The translations under genes and the position numbers were made by a program. The notes beneath the pieces are model-generated. The model was not told where the DNA came from, did not search any database, and saw only the letters and a list, made by a program, of their open reading frames with translations. Positions 1 through 12,800 of a stretch of 64,000 nt of DNA are shown one piece after another. Origin of the DNA: Coturnix japonica (lineage: Eukaryota; Chordata; Aves; Galliformes; Phasianidae); NCBI RefSeq assembly GCF_001577835.2, contig NC_029526.1:217510-281509 (forward strand), given 5' to 3'. How positions within the stretch are numbered: position 1 is the stretch's first letter; every line of letters starts with the position of its first letter.

Positions 1-3000
1 GGGAGTCATTGCTGAGTTTAATCTAAATGGTTTTTAAAACTGGGCTCTACACTTGTATTTCCGGAATTAGAGACCATCACAGAGTTTCACCTGCCTTTAA
101 TTCACCTTCTAACAGGGAACAGTATTGATGGAGAAGCACAGCTGCTGAATAAACGTGAAGAGTGTTCTCATGAACCCCATGATGACATGGACAGCGAGAG
201 AGGATTAGATTGATGGCTTTCAGCAGAACAGACCATCATGCCTGGCTGACTGCGTTACAGTTGTTCTCAAGATGCAAAGTTCAGCAATAGAACTGCTTGT
301 TAAAACGGATCTAGCACTTATTATAAAAACCCATTGCCTTAAACGTGAGTGTTTCAGTCAGTCAGAACTGATGTGGCTCCAATACATGACTATCAGGGCA
401 GGTAAGGAGTGCCTCATGTTCCTCCTTCCAAAGGTGCTGGTCTCTTTGGGGCAGCTTTCCAGCTGCACTGCCAGTAAAAGTGAGGGCACTTGTGTTTTAA
501 GGTTAAATTCCACTCTGTTATGTTGTTCCCTTTTCATTTCAACTTTCTAGAAACGTTTCTTATGTAACTTATGGTTTTGTTACTTAGTTTCATATTGTAA
601 CATGTTTCTGTCATTTGAATTAAATAACCATTCTACCTGTAACCTATCATCTCACCAAGACATGTCACACAGGGTAGACTTCAATGACAAACCAAGTTGG
701 TTTTTTTTTTTCTTTTCTTTTTCAAGGAAAAGTTACTGTGCTTTTGTTGAAAAGCTGAATTTGCAATAGCGATTAGGATTTAGGTGCCATCTGGTGGTGA
801 GAAGACTGCTGCTAACCTAGAAAACAACCATGGCCAAAAGCCTGAAGGAAGATGATGGCACAGTTACATTATCTTCAGACATTTTCCAGTAAAGGCATAC
901 TATGAAGATCCTTGGCCTTCAGGAAGGGCAAGGGGGGAGCAGGTGCTTGCGCAGAGCATGCCTGTGTTATGGCAGTAGAGCAGTAGAGCAAAAAACTCCT
1001 GTAAGGCTTTACAGGAGTTTTCTCCTAATAAGCGGAACATTAGTTTTAACACATGATCACAGTCCATCAGTGGGTCGGCCAGTGCATCATCTCACAAGTG
1101 AACCTGTTAAATTTCAGACAGTTATTGTCACTTACCACCCCCCTCAGGTGGGAAAGGGGAGATGAGTAAGGGGCAAGGGGGAAATGGTGAGAAAATGACA
1201 GCGTGAGACTAAATGAGAAAAAAGGAAACATATTTAATTATTGTTTTCTGTAAAACTTTACAAATGTACAGCATAGTGAAAAAAACAAACCAGCACCAAA
1301 CACACGCAGTCTCAGCACATCATCTTCAAATAAACTTAACAGTGTAAAAAGCCAGGGAACGCCAGCTTGCTTCTTCAGGAGTGGTTCTCAACACTTTCCT
1401 GGAGGTTACCCTCTCTCCATCAAGATCCAAGCTCATGGTGACAGTAGAGCAAAAAACCTCAAGAAAATCCCAGGAACCACTCAGGAGCGGCTGCTCACAG
1501 TGCATGCAGTCTGTGTACTGCAGAGAAGTTCTGCAGTGTCAGGTGGGGACAGGCCCCTCACAGCTCAGGCTGCCCCTCCTTGCAAGTAGTTCTCCTGAGG
1601 TGGTTTGTGTTTCAGCCACAAAGACACTCCCGTAAGGCATCCAAGTACGTGTCTTGACTTCAGGCATATTACAGTCTTCATAAAAATAAGGAAACCTACT
1701 CAGAAGCTTAAAGTTACTCACGTGCTTAGATACCTTACTGAACCCATATATATTCAGTGCTAACATGAAGGAATTGAGCATCTAAAGAAAGACATAAAAC
1801 TTGAACAAGGATAACATACTCTGTCAGGTGAGAAGAGACACCACACAGGTTCCCACGAGAAAGGAAGCAAGTAGACTGCAACTCAACAGATCTCCACTGC
1901 TGGAAGTGACAAAGTACAGTGCCAAGTGGGCTGATCTAGATCAACTCACAAAGCACAGATCTGCCAAAAAGAAACACTGTCCGTGCTATGCTCAAGAATA
2001 CCATCTAAATACCAGGCCAGTGGAGGCTACCAGGTTTTTCTCAAAGTCCTGAACAGACAAACAGTGAATGGAATTAATTCAGAAGTTCTCACAACATCAC
2101 TCTGCCAAGACAGTGCCTCCAGGGTGGTGACTGTCCCTCTCAGCAGCTAGCTGGCAAAAATGAAAGTCTCTGAATTGTTCCCATCTGCTCACATGCTGAT
2201 AAATGGATGGAGCAAAGGGCTGTGACAGGAAAGTCCATTTAAAATATGCACATCTTATTTAGGACATTTTGAGCCTACATTAATCTGATTAGCTATACTT
2301 TTGGGTGGACGCTGCTTGACCGTTCTAGACACTCAGGAATACGATTTAGTACCGAGAATCATCACAGTAGTGAAAGTTGGCAGAGCAGTTCTTCAAGTGG
2401 TGTTGGCATGGTTTACACCTCCCTGTCTGAGCCCTTGGAAGGCCTGAGTTAGTTGAATTTCCTGGGTCTGTCCCACTGCTTTCTTAAGGAAAAGCAACTC
2501 AATTAGAGGATACAGAGATAAATAATATGTTCTCATTAGACCTACAGCATAAAAATCCCAAAGCTCTGCTTTGTTGAGAAAGTCATCAGAAACCACATGA
2601 AAGAGGAAGATTAAATGGGCATGTAGAGGCTGGTTTCAGATGCACAGAGGGCAGAAGAAAAGTCTTTGGGACACAGTGGATAACTCTTCTGCCTCTGTTC
2701 AACACTGAGAATGTACCTGAAGCTGAGAGTCCTTCTAAAAAGGGGCTCAAATCAAATCAGTTTACCAGATTTCATACATTAATAAACCTACAGACACATC
2801 TTCAGGGGAAATAGAGCAGGTCAAGGCCAAGGAGAAATACCACTGGACTGGACATGAAGTATTTCTCCAGCACAAAAGCCAGTCCTCTTTGGAAATAAAA
2901 ACTGTGTATGCAGGAGACTCCATCCCTTATTATAAGAATTAAAGCATGGGATGCCCTGCCTTTACATTATAGAAGATAAACTGGGGGGAAAATAACCAGC

Positions 3001-3698
3001 AACCCTTTCAACTCAGGATGGGATGTGACAGGGTGCATGATGCCTGCAGCTCCCCTGGGAGCCAAAGACACCGTCTTGGAGGGATCACTCAGGAAACTGC
3101 CTTTCAGTGCACCCTGAGGGAGCTTCATGTTCCTGCTCACCCTGGGAAGATAAGGGAGAAGCACAAATACATCCCACCAAAAACAGAAAATAGGTAATAA
3201 AAGAATATGTTTAGAGCACTGGTCTGGCACTTAAAACTAATCTACTGAAAAAAAGGCATTCAGAAGGTCATGCGTCACTTAGCTGACCTGCGCTGCCCTA
3301 CAGTTTGCTGCCACAGACACCGGTTGGGATCGCTTTGTTCTGTGAGATCTCTGATGAACTTTCAAGCTACTTTTCACTCCAATTTACTTTAAAACTTTGA
3401 CACTTATAAAAGCATTTTCAAGAAAAACAGCTCCCACCACATCCCTGCACCACACAGGAACAAGCACCAGAAGCAGCATTTTGTTCTGAAACTATTACCC
3501 TGGGCAAACACTGAGAGCCAGGAGCAGGGTGTGCAGTGCAGCAGCTACTGACCATTCCTATCTACTCAAAAGGAAAGGGCACAACAACTCTCATAGGTTT
3601 CTAAGTCACTTTTGTTTCTTTACATTCTGTGGATGGAAGGGAGATGATGGTGCTGCGATGGTGGTGGGTGGGAGGGAGGTGATGCCTTGGAAGCGATA
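1..3698. other. Gene-free stretch downstream of HSF4
   Basis: No exon with conserved protein similarity was recognised here on either strand; the open frames are short and unlike any known family. Part is probably the HSF4 3' UTR, because the HSF4 stop lies at 3699. The only clear variant poly(A) signal I found on the minus strand is ATTAAA at 1233-1238, which would give a 3' UTR of about 2.5 kb. A T-rich tract lies near 701-722 and a perfect hairpin at 992-1021. Confidence 0.5.
992..1021. repeat. Perfect 13-bp inverted repeat (hairpin)
   Basis: AAAACTCCTGTAA is followed by a 4-nt GGCT loop and its exact reverse complement. Either transcribed strand would fold into a stable stem-loop. It lies downstream of the HSF4 stop codon and could sit in its 3' UTR; function is unknown. 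Confidence 0.8.
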
Positions 3699-3895
3699 TC
3701 ACTGGTTGTTATCAGTCGAAGAGCTCAGGTTTAAGGGGATATCCCTTTGGACACCCACGGAGGACAAATAGGAAGCTATGTTTTCAGATGGAACATACAG
3801 CGATGAACTTTCAGGCAAGCTTATGATGTCATTCCCAAAGACTGACTGACGGTCAGTGAGGAACTGCTGGGAGCTTTCAAGAAGGACGTCTTTCC
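3699..3895 (-). CDS. HSF4: HSF4 coding exon 13 (last)
   Basis: Encodes GKDVLL...ENIASYLSS and the stop TGA. GKD and the ASYL segment align with GKDPTL and TASYLG at the C-terminus of human HSF4. The acceptor is tttctag|GGA. Confidence 0.88.
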
Positions 3896-6800
3896 CTAGA
3901 AATACAAACAGATGACAGGAAACTCAGTCCCCGGAAGGCACATTACAGCAGTTATGGAAGTAGCACTGAAAAAGGGCAAATTCCTCCTGCACTAAGAGGG
4001 GAAGGACCTTGATCAAGGCAAAAAGTGCTTGGAAATGTTAGATCCAGGGGTTCAGTCAAAAGCCCGTTAAGATCTGTGGAAGTCTTCCCATGTGGCTTAG
4101 CCGGGTTCTGCCTGAATACTGAAATGCCTTACAGGAGACACTGAGAAGTGGGTAAGAGAACAGGCAAAGAAAACAGTGCAGAATTAATGACAGATTTGAT
4201 GTGGACCCAAGCAGGAACAGAGGTCATTTGGTTACATTTAATCTCAATTTATTTCCCATTCTTTTGTCTCTTCTCAGTAACTAACTCAGCAGTTGTTGCT
4301 GATGGGAACCATGAAAGTGAAACAACCCTCCGGGTGACAAACAGTTAGTGCTGGGCTCTGCATCCAGCTGCTGATGGAGAACACCTTAATTACAGCTCCA
4401 TCCTCAAGTCTGCAGGGGATGCTCCTACCTGGGCAGGCACCGCTGATTGATGGGTTGAACACTTTTGAGTTCAGCTCGGTTGCATTCTTCTCCAGATCCA
4501 CCGTGAGCCGCTGCATCTTGGTGCAAAAATACAAACTACAATGTACAGTTATACAAAAATAAGGCAGCTTGTTAGAACTAGGCCACTTCTGGGAATCACT
4601 GCTTTACTGACTCTGTGTACCATCCACCAGCAACATCTGTGCTCCCCACCCTGCCTCTTGCTGCCAGGACTTGCAAATACTGCCTGTATTTGGGATTACC
4701 TAGTAAATTCCAAATGATTAAACCCAAACCTACAAAGACAAGTGATACATGAAGGAAGTTTAGAGACTTCTGGCGTTTCATTAGAACAGATGGCACATTG
4801 CATGTCCATATACATGGCAGAAACACTCACTCTTTATCCCACCTGACCAGCAGGAAGGGCTCTAAGAAACCACCCCCCGCCACGGAACAATAGTTGGGAA
4901 CCTCACATCTCCTTCACTTCTTATTTAATCACCATATTCACTTATAAAATGTCTCCATTGGCATCAGTTTCCAACAAATAACACCAAACTGGTTTTCTCC
5001 TCATTTCTTCCATGTGTGTGCATTACCACAGTCTCTGCTCTGGCTACACCAAAGCATTTCCTCAGCATGGTCCAAGTTCTGCCTACAGGAAATTGTGCTG
5101 CATGTTCACATAGGTGTTATCTCAGAAACTCATCTCTTACCGGGGACAGACCAGCTTCCACTTCAGCCAAATTGCACTCACTCATTGGTAAATTTGGATT
5201 GAAGACCTGGTTGGAAAAATACACCATCAGGGCATGGAACACACATCAGTCTTGCAGGAGTCTGAGCAATTGGGAAAGGGAGCTGTGATCTGAGGTACAG
5301 GTCTATGATTCACTGTCACTCAGTTGCACCAAGAGAGAAAAGTGTGTCAGTAACAGGAAAACACCTCCTAACAAGATGTAGAAAACCAAAGCGAGCAGAG
5401 CCAGTGACAGAGGGCTACTGAGAACAAGCACCACAGCCCATCTGTCCCACAGCCCCATCCATCCCACAGCCCCATCCATCCCACAGCCCCATCAGGTCCA
5501 TCCCTGCTGCTGCACTCACATCCAGGAGGCTGGTAGGCTCCAGACCATACTGCTGGCTCCTCAGCAGCAGCTGCAGCCCCTCCAGGCTCCAGTCGGGGCC
5601 CTCCAGTGAGTCAGAAATATCTGTTCTGAAGAAAGATGAGGGAAAACATTGCCATAGATGAGGCTTGCATGGATACAAAGCAGAGCTAAGCAGCCTTCAT
5701 ATCTTTTAATGGAGTTCAATCCAGCTGGCAATTGGTCACAAGCAGTGTTCCCCATGGTCAGTTCTTGTAGCCACTGCTGCTCAGTGTATTTATTGATGAT
5801 CTGGACAAGGGGATGGAGTGCACCCTTGGCAAGTTTGCAGATGACATCAAGCTGGGAGGAAGGAATTGTCTGAGCCAATTGGATGAGGTTCAGCAGGACT
5901 AAGTGGTGGGTTCTGCATTTTGGTCACAGCATCTCCATGCATTGCTATGGGGCTGGGGGAGAGCAGCTGGGAAGCTGCACAGAGGGAAAGGATCTGGGGG
6001 TGTGAGCTGACAGCCAGCTGAACTCAGCCATGGGACGTGGTTAGTGGTCATGGTGGGGATGGGTTGAGGTTGGACTTGGGGATCTCAGAGGTCTAAGAGC
6101 CCACTGTCGCCCTCAATTCACATAATTTCAGCTGCATTAATCCCAGAAATATGCCCCAATGGAGCATGAAAGGCACGAGTGTGACAGCCAACAAGTGAGA
6201 GAGCTCTGCTGGGTACAGGACAGAGCTCACCAGCTGCACCGGGTGATTAAAGTCAGCCCCTCTTTCTCCCAGTAATGGGAATAGCTGTGGAACACGTGGG
6301 GCTGCAGCTCTCCTCACCTGTCCAGCAGTGCCCTCCTGCCTCTCCTCTCGGGGTGCTGGGAGGTTCCTGGGGGGGTCACCCCGCAGCTCCCTTTGCCCTC
6401 CAGCACAGACTGCACCATGGCAACTGGAAGCACGGGGGGCTCGGGGCAGGCCCGGCAGCCGGACAGTGGGATGTCGGGTTCAGCAGCAGCCTTTACCCCG
6501 GGACTTGCTGGCTCCTCCTTGATCAGCATGAGGCATTTCTCCCTGCAGCAGAGACAACACTTAGCTCCACATCACTGGGAAGGGCAGCAGGAGCTGCTAA
6601 TACCTGGGAAGTGCTATGCAGTAAAGGGTCTTCTAAACAGTAGGGCTGTAAAGAGGCTGGAATGGGCTGTCCAGGGTGGTGGTGGAGTCGCTGTACCTGG
6701 AGGTGTTCAAAAAATGTTGAGATGCTGTATTGAGGGACATGGTTTAGTGAGAAATAGCAACAGGCACAGGGCATGGGAAGCCATACTGAACTGAATTACT

Positions 6801-9800
6801 TTACATCCCTGACAGACCAGCTCCACTGCAGGACAGCTTTTAGGTGACCTTTTCTTCCTGTGGTGGTGGAAGCTCACATTGCTGCTGCAGTGTCACAGTC
6901 CTGAGGAGCCTCACAGACACAGCGCAGATCAGAGGCCGCCAGATGGCACTTAGAAATTAGCTGAGATCAGCTGAAGGCCACATGAGTTTCCTTCTGCTTC
7001 AGAAAGGCCTTTCAGAACACAGCTTTTTAACTGAAGCTCGTTAAATACTTCTAGCTAATTTTATGGGGGTGATCTCAATTGTTGGGTGGATTTACAGGCA
7101 GTTTCTAGGGTCGGTTGCCTCTAAGCCTGAGAAACTGTTTCCACGACTCACCAGTCTGCTTAATTTCCACTGACACTGTTGTGTAGCTGTTCTGATACCA
7201 GCCCCAAATACGCTGCATGTCTGTGGCAGGAAGAGATAAGCACTAAAATGCCCCTGCATTCAATTCTTAAGTCACTGGGACCTCTTCACAGAAAAGATGT
7301 CAAACATCGGAAGTCATGATGCAACCCTTCTGTTCTCATTAGCAGAAAGATGTACAGTTTGATTCGCTTTCTTCCTTGTCAAAGCTAAGAGGAAACTTTC
7401 TCAGCAAGCCCCAGTATGCCCCATTCTCTTTTGTTTTTACACACAAACACACTTACCTGTCATTATCAGGAGGGGACTGCATATTTATTACGCTGGATGG
7501 TGATGCTTCAGTAACATCAGATATGATGGGTCCTGCAGCCACCACAGGGCTGTGCAGACAGGAGGAGGGTTCTGTTGATGGCTAAGGGGAAAGCAAAAGG
7601 AAAACAGATTTCTCTTTCTGAAGCAGTAAAGAGCAGCAGCAAGTCAGCTGGTCCTCCATGGACTCAAGAAGGGGAGAGGCAGTTTGTTTCATCCAGCTCC
7701 ATCTTCCTAGTGAATGCCACCCTGCTTTGCAAACCTCTTCTATTCCTCACTGCCATACCCTTACCAAGCTCCTTACTCCAGCAACCATACTATTGTTTCA
7801 GACATTCCCCCCTGCATGGCCAAAAAACCCCCCGAAGGACATGAAGGACACCCACCGACTGTATGAAATAGGCATCATGGAGGGCGTCCACAGACAAATG
7901 CCGGCTGAACTTGGACACCTGTGGAGCTGACAACCCACTGTCAAGCATCAGAGGCCTGGAAGAGAAACAAGAGGTTTGTTGTCCCAATATGTACCAACCA
8001 GCCAGTTCCTGGCTGCTCATACAAGCAACAGCTTTCAGCCAAGGTTGGTTCCCCGGCTGTTCTTTATGTCGTCAGCTGTAATGTACAGTTATAATGTTCA
8101 GTGTTACAGAGCAGGAAGGGGAGCAGTGGTCTCAGAGGACATCACCATTAAAAAGGGCCTTTAGGAGCCACGCAGAGAAAAGATCTGGGTCTTACAGATC
8201 TTACTCGGAAGAGGAGAGTGAAATATACAGAGCACAACTTCTTTCCCACATAAGGAAGAAACGATGGCAATACCCATCTGTACAGTCAGACCTGGCTGCA
8301 AAGGAAGCAAACCTGAAGCTTAGGATACGCCCCCCCAGAAAGCCCGGACCCTTCTTTGCACAAATAATTCTGAAATGATTTACAAGCTTAACAGATTCCC
8401 AGCAGTTGCAGTGAGGAAAGCCTTATGCCTCAGCAACACTGTACATTGTTCCATTCTGGACTTTTGCTCTGCAGCCTTATACACTGGTGTTCACAGTGCT
8501 ACCAGCACATACATTGCACTGAGGTTCCTTGGAGACAGACCTTTGTCTTTTCAAGGAAGCAGAAGCACAGCGCCGTGCAAGCTGCAGCTGGGCTGTATCA
8601 GTGATATCCCTCCTTGTAAAGAGGCCGAGGCATTCGCTGCTACAATCATTGCATGCTCTTCTGCCCCTTTCAGCACAGTCTCTTACTAATGGTTTGCTTC
8701 TTTTCCCACAGCAGTGATCTATGACAACTGCCCAGCCCCACTCCCATTAACAAGAGGTAAAATGGTTGCCCGTAGGACCAGCACAGGGGCTCTGCCCTTT
8801 CTTCTCCCACCGGTGACTGTTCTCATCCTTCCCAAATAGTGGACATGAGCTGACACAGTGTTTCTCTACAGGCCGCTGAATGGGGCCTGTCAGCAGGTCT
8901 GACTCGGCAGTTCAGCCCATTCATTCCCCATCACCGTGGTGCCCGGTCCGGTGATCGCCTGCCTGTGCGAGCTGAGCTTGTGCTTTTAGCGAGGGGGCAG
9001 CATTACGCACATGCCCCACTCCGCGGTACTTACAGCTTCCTCTTTATCCCAGCGCTGCCAGGGCTTGATTGGAGCTGGCCAAACAGAAACTGAATCAGCT
9101 GTCAGGAGAGATCACAGTCCCGTGTTAATCAGCAGTGATTCAGCACTCCTCGCTCCCATCTCACACATCCCTCCCTCCTGACACCACCCCAAAGCTGGGA
9201 GCAGCCATGAAATACAGGAGCCAAATTGCAGGAGGCAGCATGAAACAGGACTGTGGGAAAATGCTAACCCACCGGAGTACACGTGCTCAGAGGTCTCATG
9301 CTGATGCATGCAGATCTCTGGGAGCCCTGTCCAGTCGGGCACTTTGCAAGTGAAAGATGAAACCTCCCAGAGGACACCCTGGACCTGGAGGGAGGTCTCT
9401 GCTCTTTTGGTTGAATGTGTCAGCCCTGTGAAGTTCAGTGCTGACAAAACTGACAACAAGTAGGATGCAGGATGGACTGGAAGAGGAATCACTTAGCAAC
9501 GTATTCCCAGATCAGCTCGAGCTAAAGCTCTGCTTTGACCTCCTAACAAAGAGAGCATTATTATGATATACCACAGATGCCTCTTACTCACTGCTAGATG
9601 GAACAAAACAGAACTGCATAAATGCCTCTACAACAAGCAGAGTGGCTGGTCTGGCCTCAGAGATGGAGGAAGATTGGACAGCCTCGTGCATTTCCATCCA
9701 GTCCTATGACTGCTGCCACGTGAGGGTCAGAGCACGGCTCTGGGGGCACCGGGAAACATGACATGCTTAGTCACAACAGCACGATACTGGAACCACTGGA

Positions 9801-12800
9801 AGGCCTCTCCCAAGCAGATCACACTACAGTTAAGGGAGATAGTTCCTTTAAATTGTCAAAACATTGCAGGTGACCACTGAGGAAAGGGCTCACCAGTTCT
9901 GCTGCTGCAGCTTCAGTGCTAAAAGTGTGGGGAGGAAAGGCTTGGGAAGCCTGAAGGCATCAACAACTACCAGAACAAGGATGGTATCACACAGAGCAGT
10001 CAGTGCCAATACCACCAGAACAAGGACGATATCACACAAGGCAGTGAGTGAGGGCTGTGCTCTCTTGCCAAAGTCTTGGATGGAAGTGACTTCCAACATC
10101 ACAACATGGACTGGCAGTAAAATGAAAATCTTAGAGCAAAAGTTGCTCCATGTGTTGTTAATGACCATTGCCCATGGGACACGTAGGAGCATCATGCAAT
10201 TAGAAAGAAAGGCAAACACACATACTGTGGTATCAGAGTGTGGAGAAGATGATGGGACAAAAAAACACAACAAATCGGAGAACACACACTGTGCAGTGCA
10301 TGTGAGTTTTGGGTTGTATGATCACTACCTTATTGATCACCTTCTGTTGCTGTGAGTGGTTCTGCCGCAGAGAAACAACCTCCCTCCAAAGGACTTCATT
10401 CTGCCTGAAAGTGAAACAGAAATGTCCAGAAACATCCCAGCAGTCCCTGGTGCTGCCACAACGCACTGCAATCAGCTCAGCAAAATCTCAGTTGGGGTCA
10501 TTGCAGACTTTAGTACTTGCAGATGTCCCAGCCACAACAACATGGTTCTTTTCCCCATTTTCCCTCAATTTCAGAACTACAGAACAAAATTAGGAGGGGG
10601 AACAAGTAAAGAGAAGCCATCATATATATGGGAGGGCAAATTTGATGGAATTCCTTAAAAATGAAGTAAGAAACAAGTCTAGAGGGAAACTTCTTTTATT
10701 TCCATTGTACCTGGATTTCATAGCGTGATTTCACACACATGCTACGTGTGGGAAGCGTTATAAATTGAGGAAGGATTAAAGGATGAGCAGCCTCACTCAA
10801 GTGGCTGGGACGTCACGCCACATGCAAGAAGTACAGCATGCACCTTTCTCGCTCTCACACAACAGAGAGAGGAGCCCAGAGATGTAATGCTACAGCTGCT
10901 CTTGTGTCTCACATCCTTTTGGCTGATTGCATGTATTGGATGTAGAGGATAACAGGGATAGATTTCTGACTTTTAATAGCTGGATGCAGCACCGCTGCAT
11001 TTCTGCCAAAGACTCTCCTAGGTTTGAGATTGTGTCACATATCGCTTTGTGCCTTCTCTTCTATCTGGAGGAAACACAGTTATGTCTCCAATACTCATCC
11101 TTCCTGTGTGGCTTCCTCTGTGCTTATCTCATCTGCAAAGGGAAAATATGGATGACAAGATAACGTCTACCTGTCATAGAAGACAGAGAGGCTAAGGATT
11201 AGCTTGTACACCGTAGATCACTGGGAGCTCTGCACAGAAATCCACAAGCTCATCTCAGCGGATCCAGTCCAGGCCAAAACAGAGGTCAGCTGTTCAGATG
11301 CAGCAGGCTCTAGTGCAGCACTATGGAGGTATATCCCTGCACCAGCGTTTGCTCTGTTCATACTTACTGATAAGACACACATAAATAACAGAAACTTATT
11401 TTCTCAAAGTTAGAATACTTAAGCAAGGAGAAGATTCTTAGCTCAGTATGCTGAGAGACAGCTGCACTAGGCTCCTCCTTTCAAGGATTCCTCAGGACCA
11501 AGAAACAAATGCTTTGTAAAGAAGCAGCCCAAGTAGGGTTCAACTCACTGCTTCATGTCCTGCATTTGGCACTCCATGTTCTCCTGCTGACTTCTCAGGA
11601 TCTGTACCTCGTATAGCAACCTGCTGAGGTCCTCCTGGCGCATCTTGGTCTCCTCACTTTTTACTACTGACACCTAAGGAAGAAAAAGGCAGAAGTGGAC
11701 TTCACCAGCACTAGAAGGGCTGCGGACAGACAGAACAATGGCTGTAGCTCAGGGGCAGGACTCCCAAAGGCAGACTGGTATGCTGACATACACAGGGAGG
11801 CAATCTGTTCACAAGAGTCTGTGTATTACTGCAAGGGCCAATGAAATAAAATGCAGCAAAGAGCAGAAAAAATGCTTCTATGAGAGGGCTGTTGGCAGTA
11901 GGATATTGGCCATTAGGGATGTATTTCAAATCGACTTGGAAAAAACAGGTACTTTGAGGAACAGGAACACACTGAACTAGTTCATTTGATTAATTGTTTC
12001 AGTTTTATACAACTATAGAGACCCCAAATCTGAACTCGTTCTTTACAGGAATAAACCCAGGGAGCTGTCTTGAACTGATACACTTGGATTTCCAGGATGT
12101 TTTTGTTATAGTTGCTTTCTGAAGTCAGCAAGCTAATTCAGTAAGAGAATAGCCCTTCTTGGAGGCTAAGAGCAGGTTAAAAGGACAGTAAACAGGTGGC
12201 AGGAATAGGTTATTGCTTCTAAAGCAACAGGAGGGGAGCACAGGGGGATCCAGGAAGAGATGTGTCATACTGATCTAGAAACGAAGACAATGATTCAAAA
12301 TGACAGAGTGGTCAGAAGCAAACCTGGCACAGCACAGAGATCTGTGACAGTGGGCAACGGAGCAAAACAAACCAACAGCTGGTGACAGCCGAGCCCTGTG
12401 CTCAGAGGACCCTTGCCACAACTGAACGTACAACCCAGGCTAGAAACCACATGAAAAGGTGACGTCTGAGTTGTGCTGAGCAGTCCACAGCATGTCAGTC
12501 TGTGCTCCAAAAAACCAAATCTGCCTTTGGAGAGCTGTCAAAAGAGGAAAGCAGCTGTGGAAGAATCTGCACAATGAACACGTCTCAATCACAGAGCTTC
12601 CAACCCGGTGCCCCTCACCTTCCTCTTGATGTGCTCCAGGAGGTGCTCATGGCCCTGCAGGAAGCAGAGGTGCTGGAACTCGGTGTCGTCCCGCTCAGGT
12701 TTGACCAGCCCCCCCTGCTCAATGTTCACCACCTTCCTGAAGCCATCTGCATGGAAAGGGTGTGGGTGAAGAGTCAGTGGGCCCATGCTCTCCTCCTGGC

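Noticed and set aside
9864-10355. 163-codon plus-strand open frame
   Set aside because: It is antisense across HSF4 intron 5 and exon 5, includes a tandem duplication, and resembles no known family.
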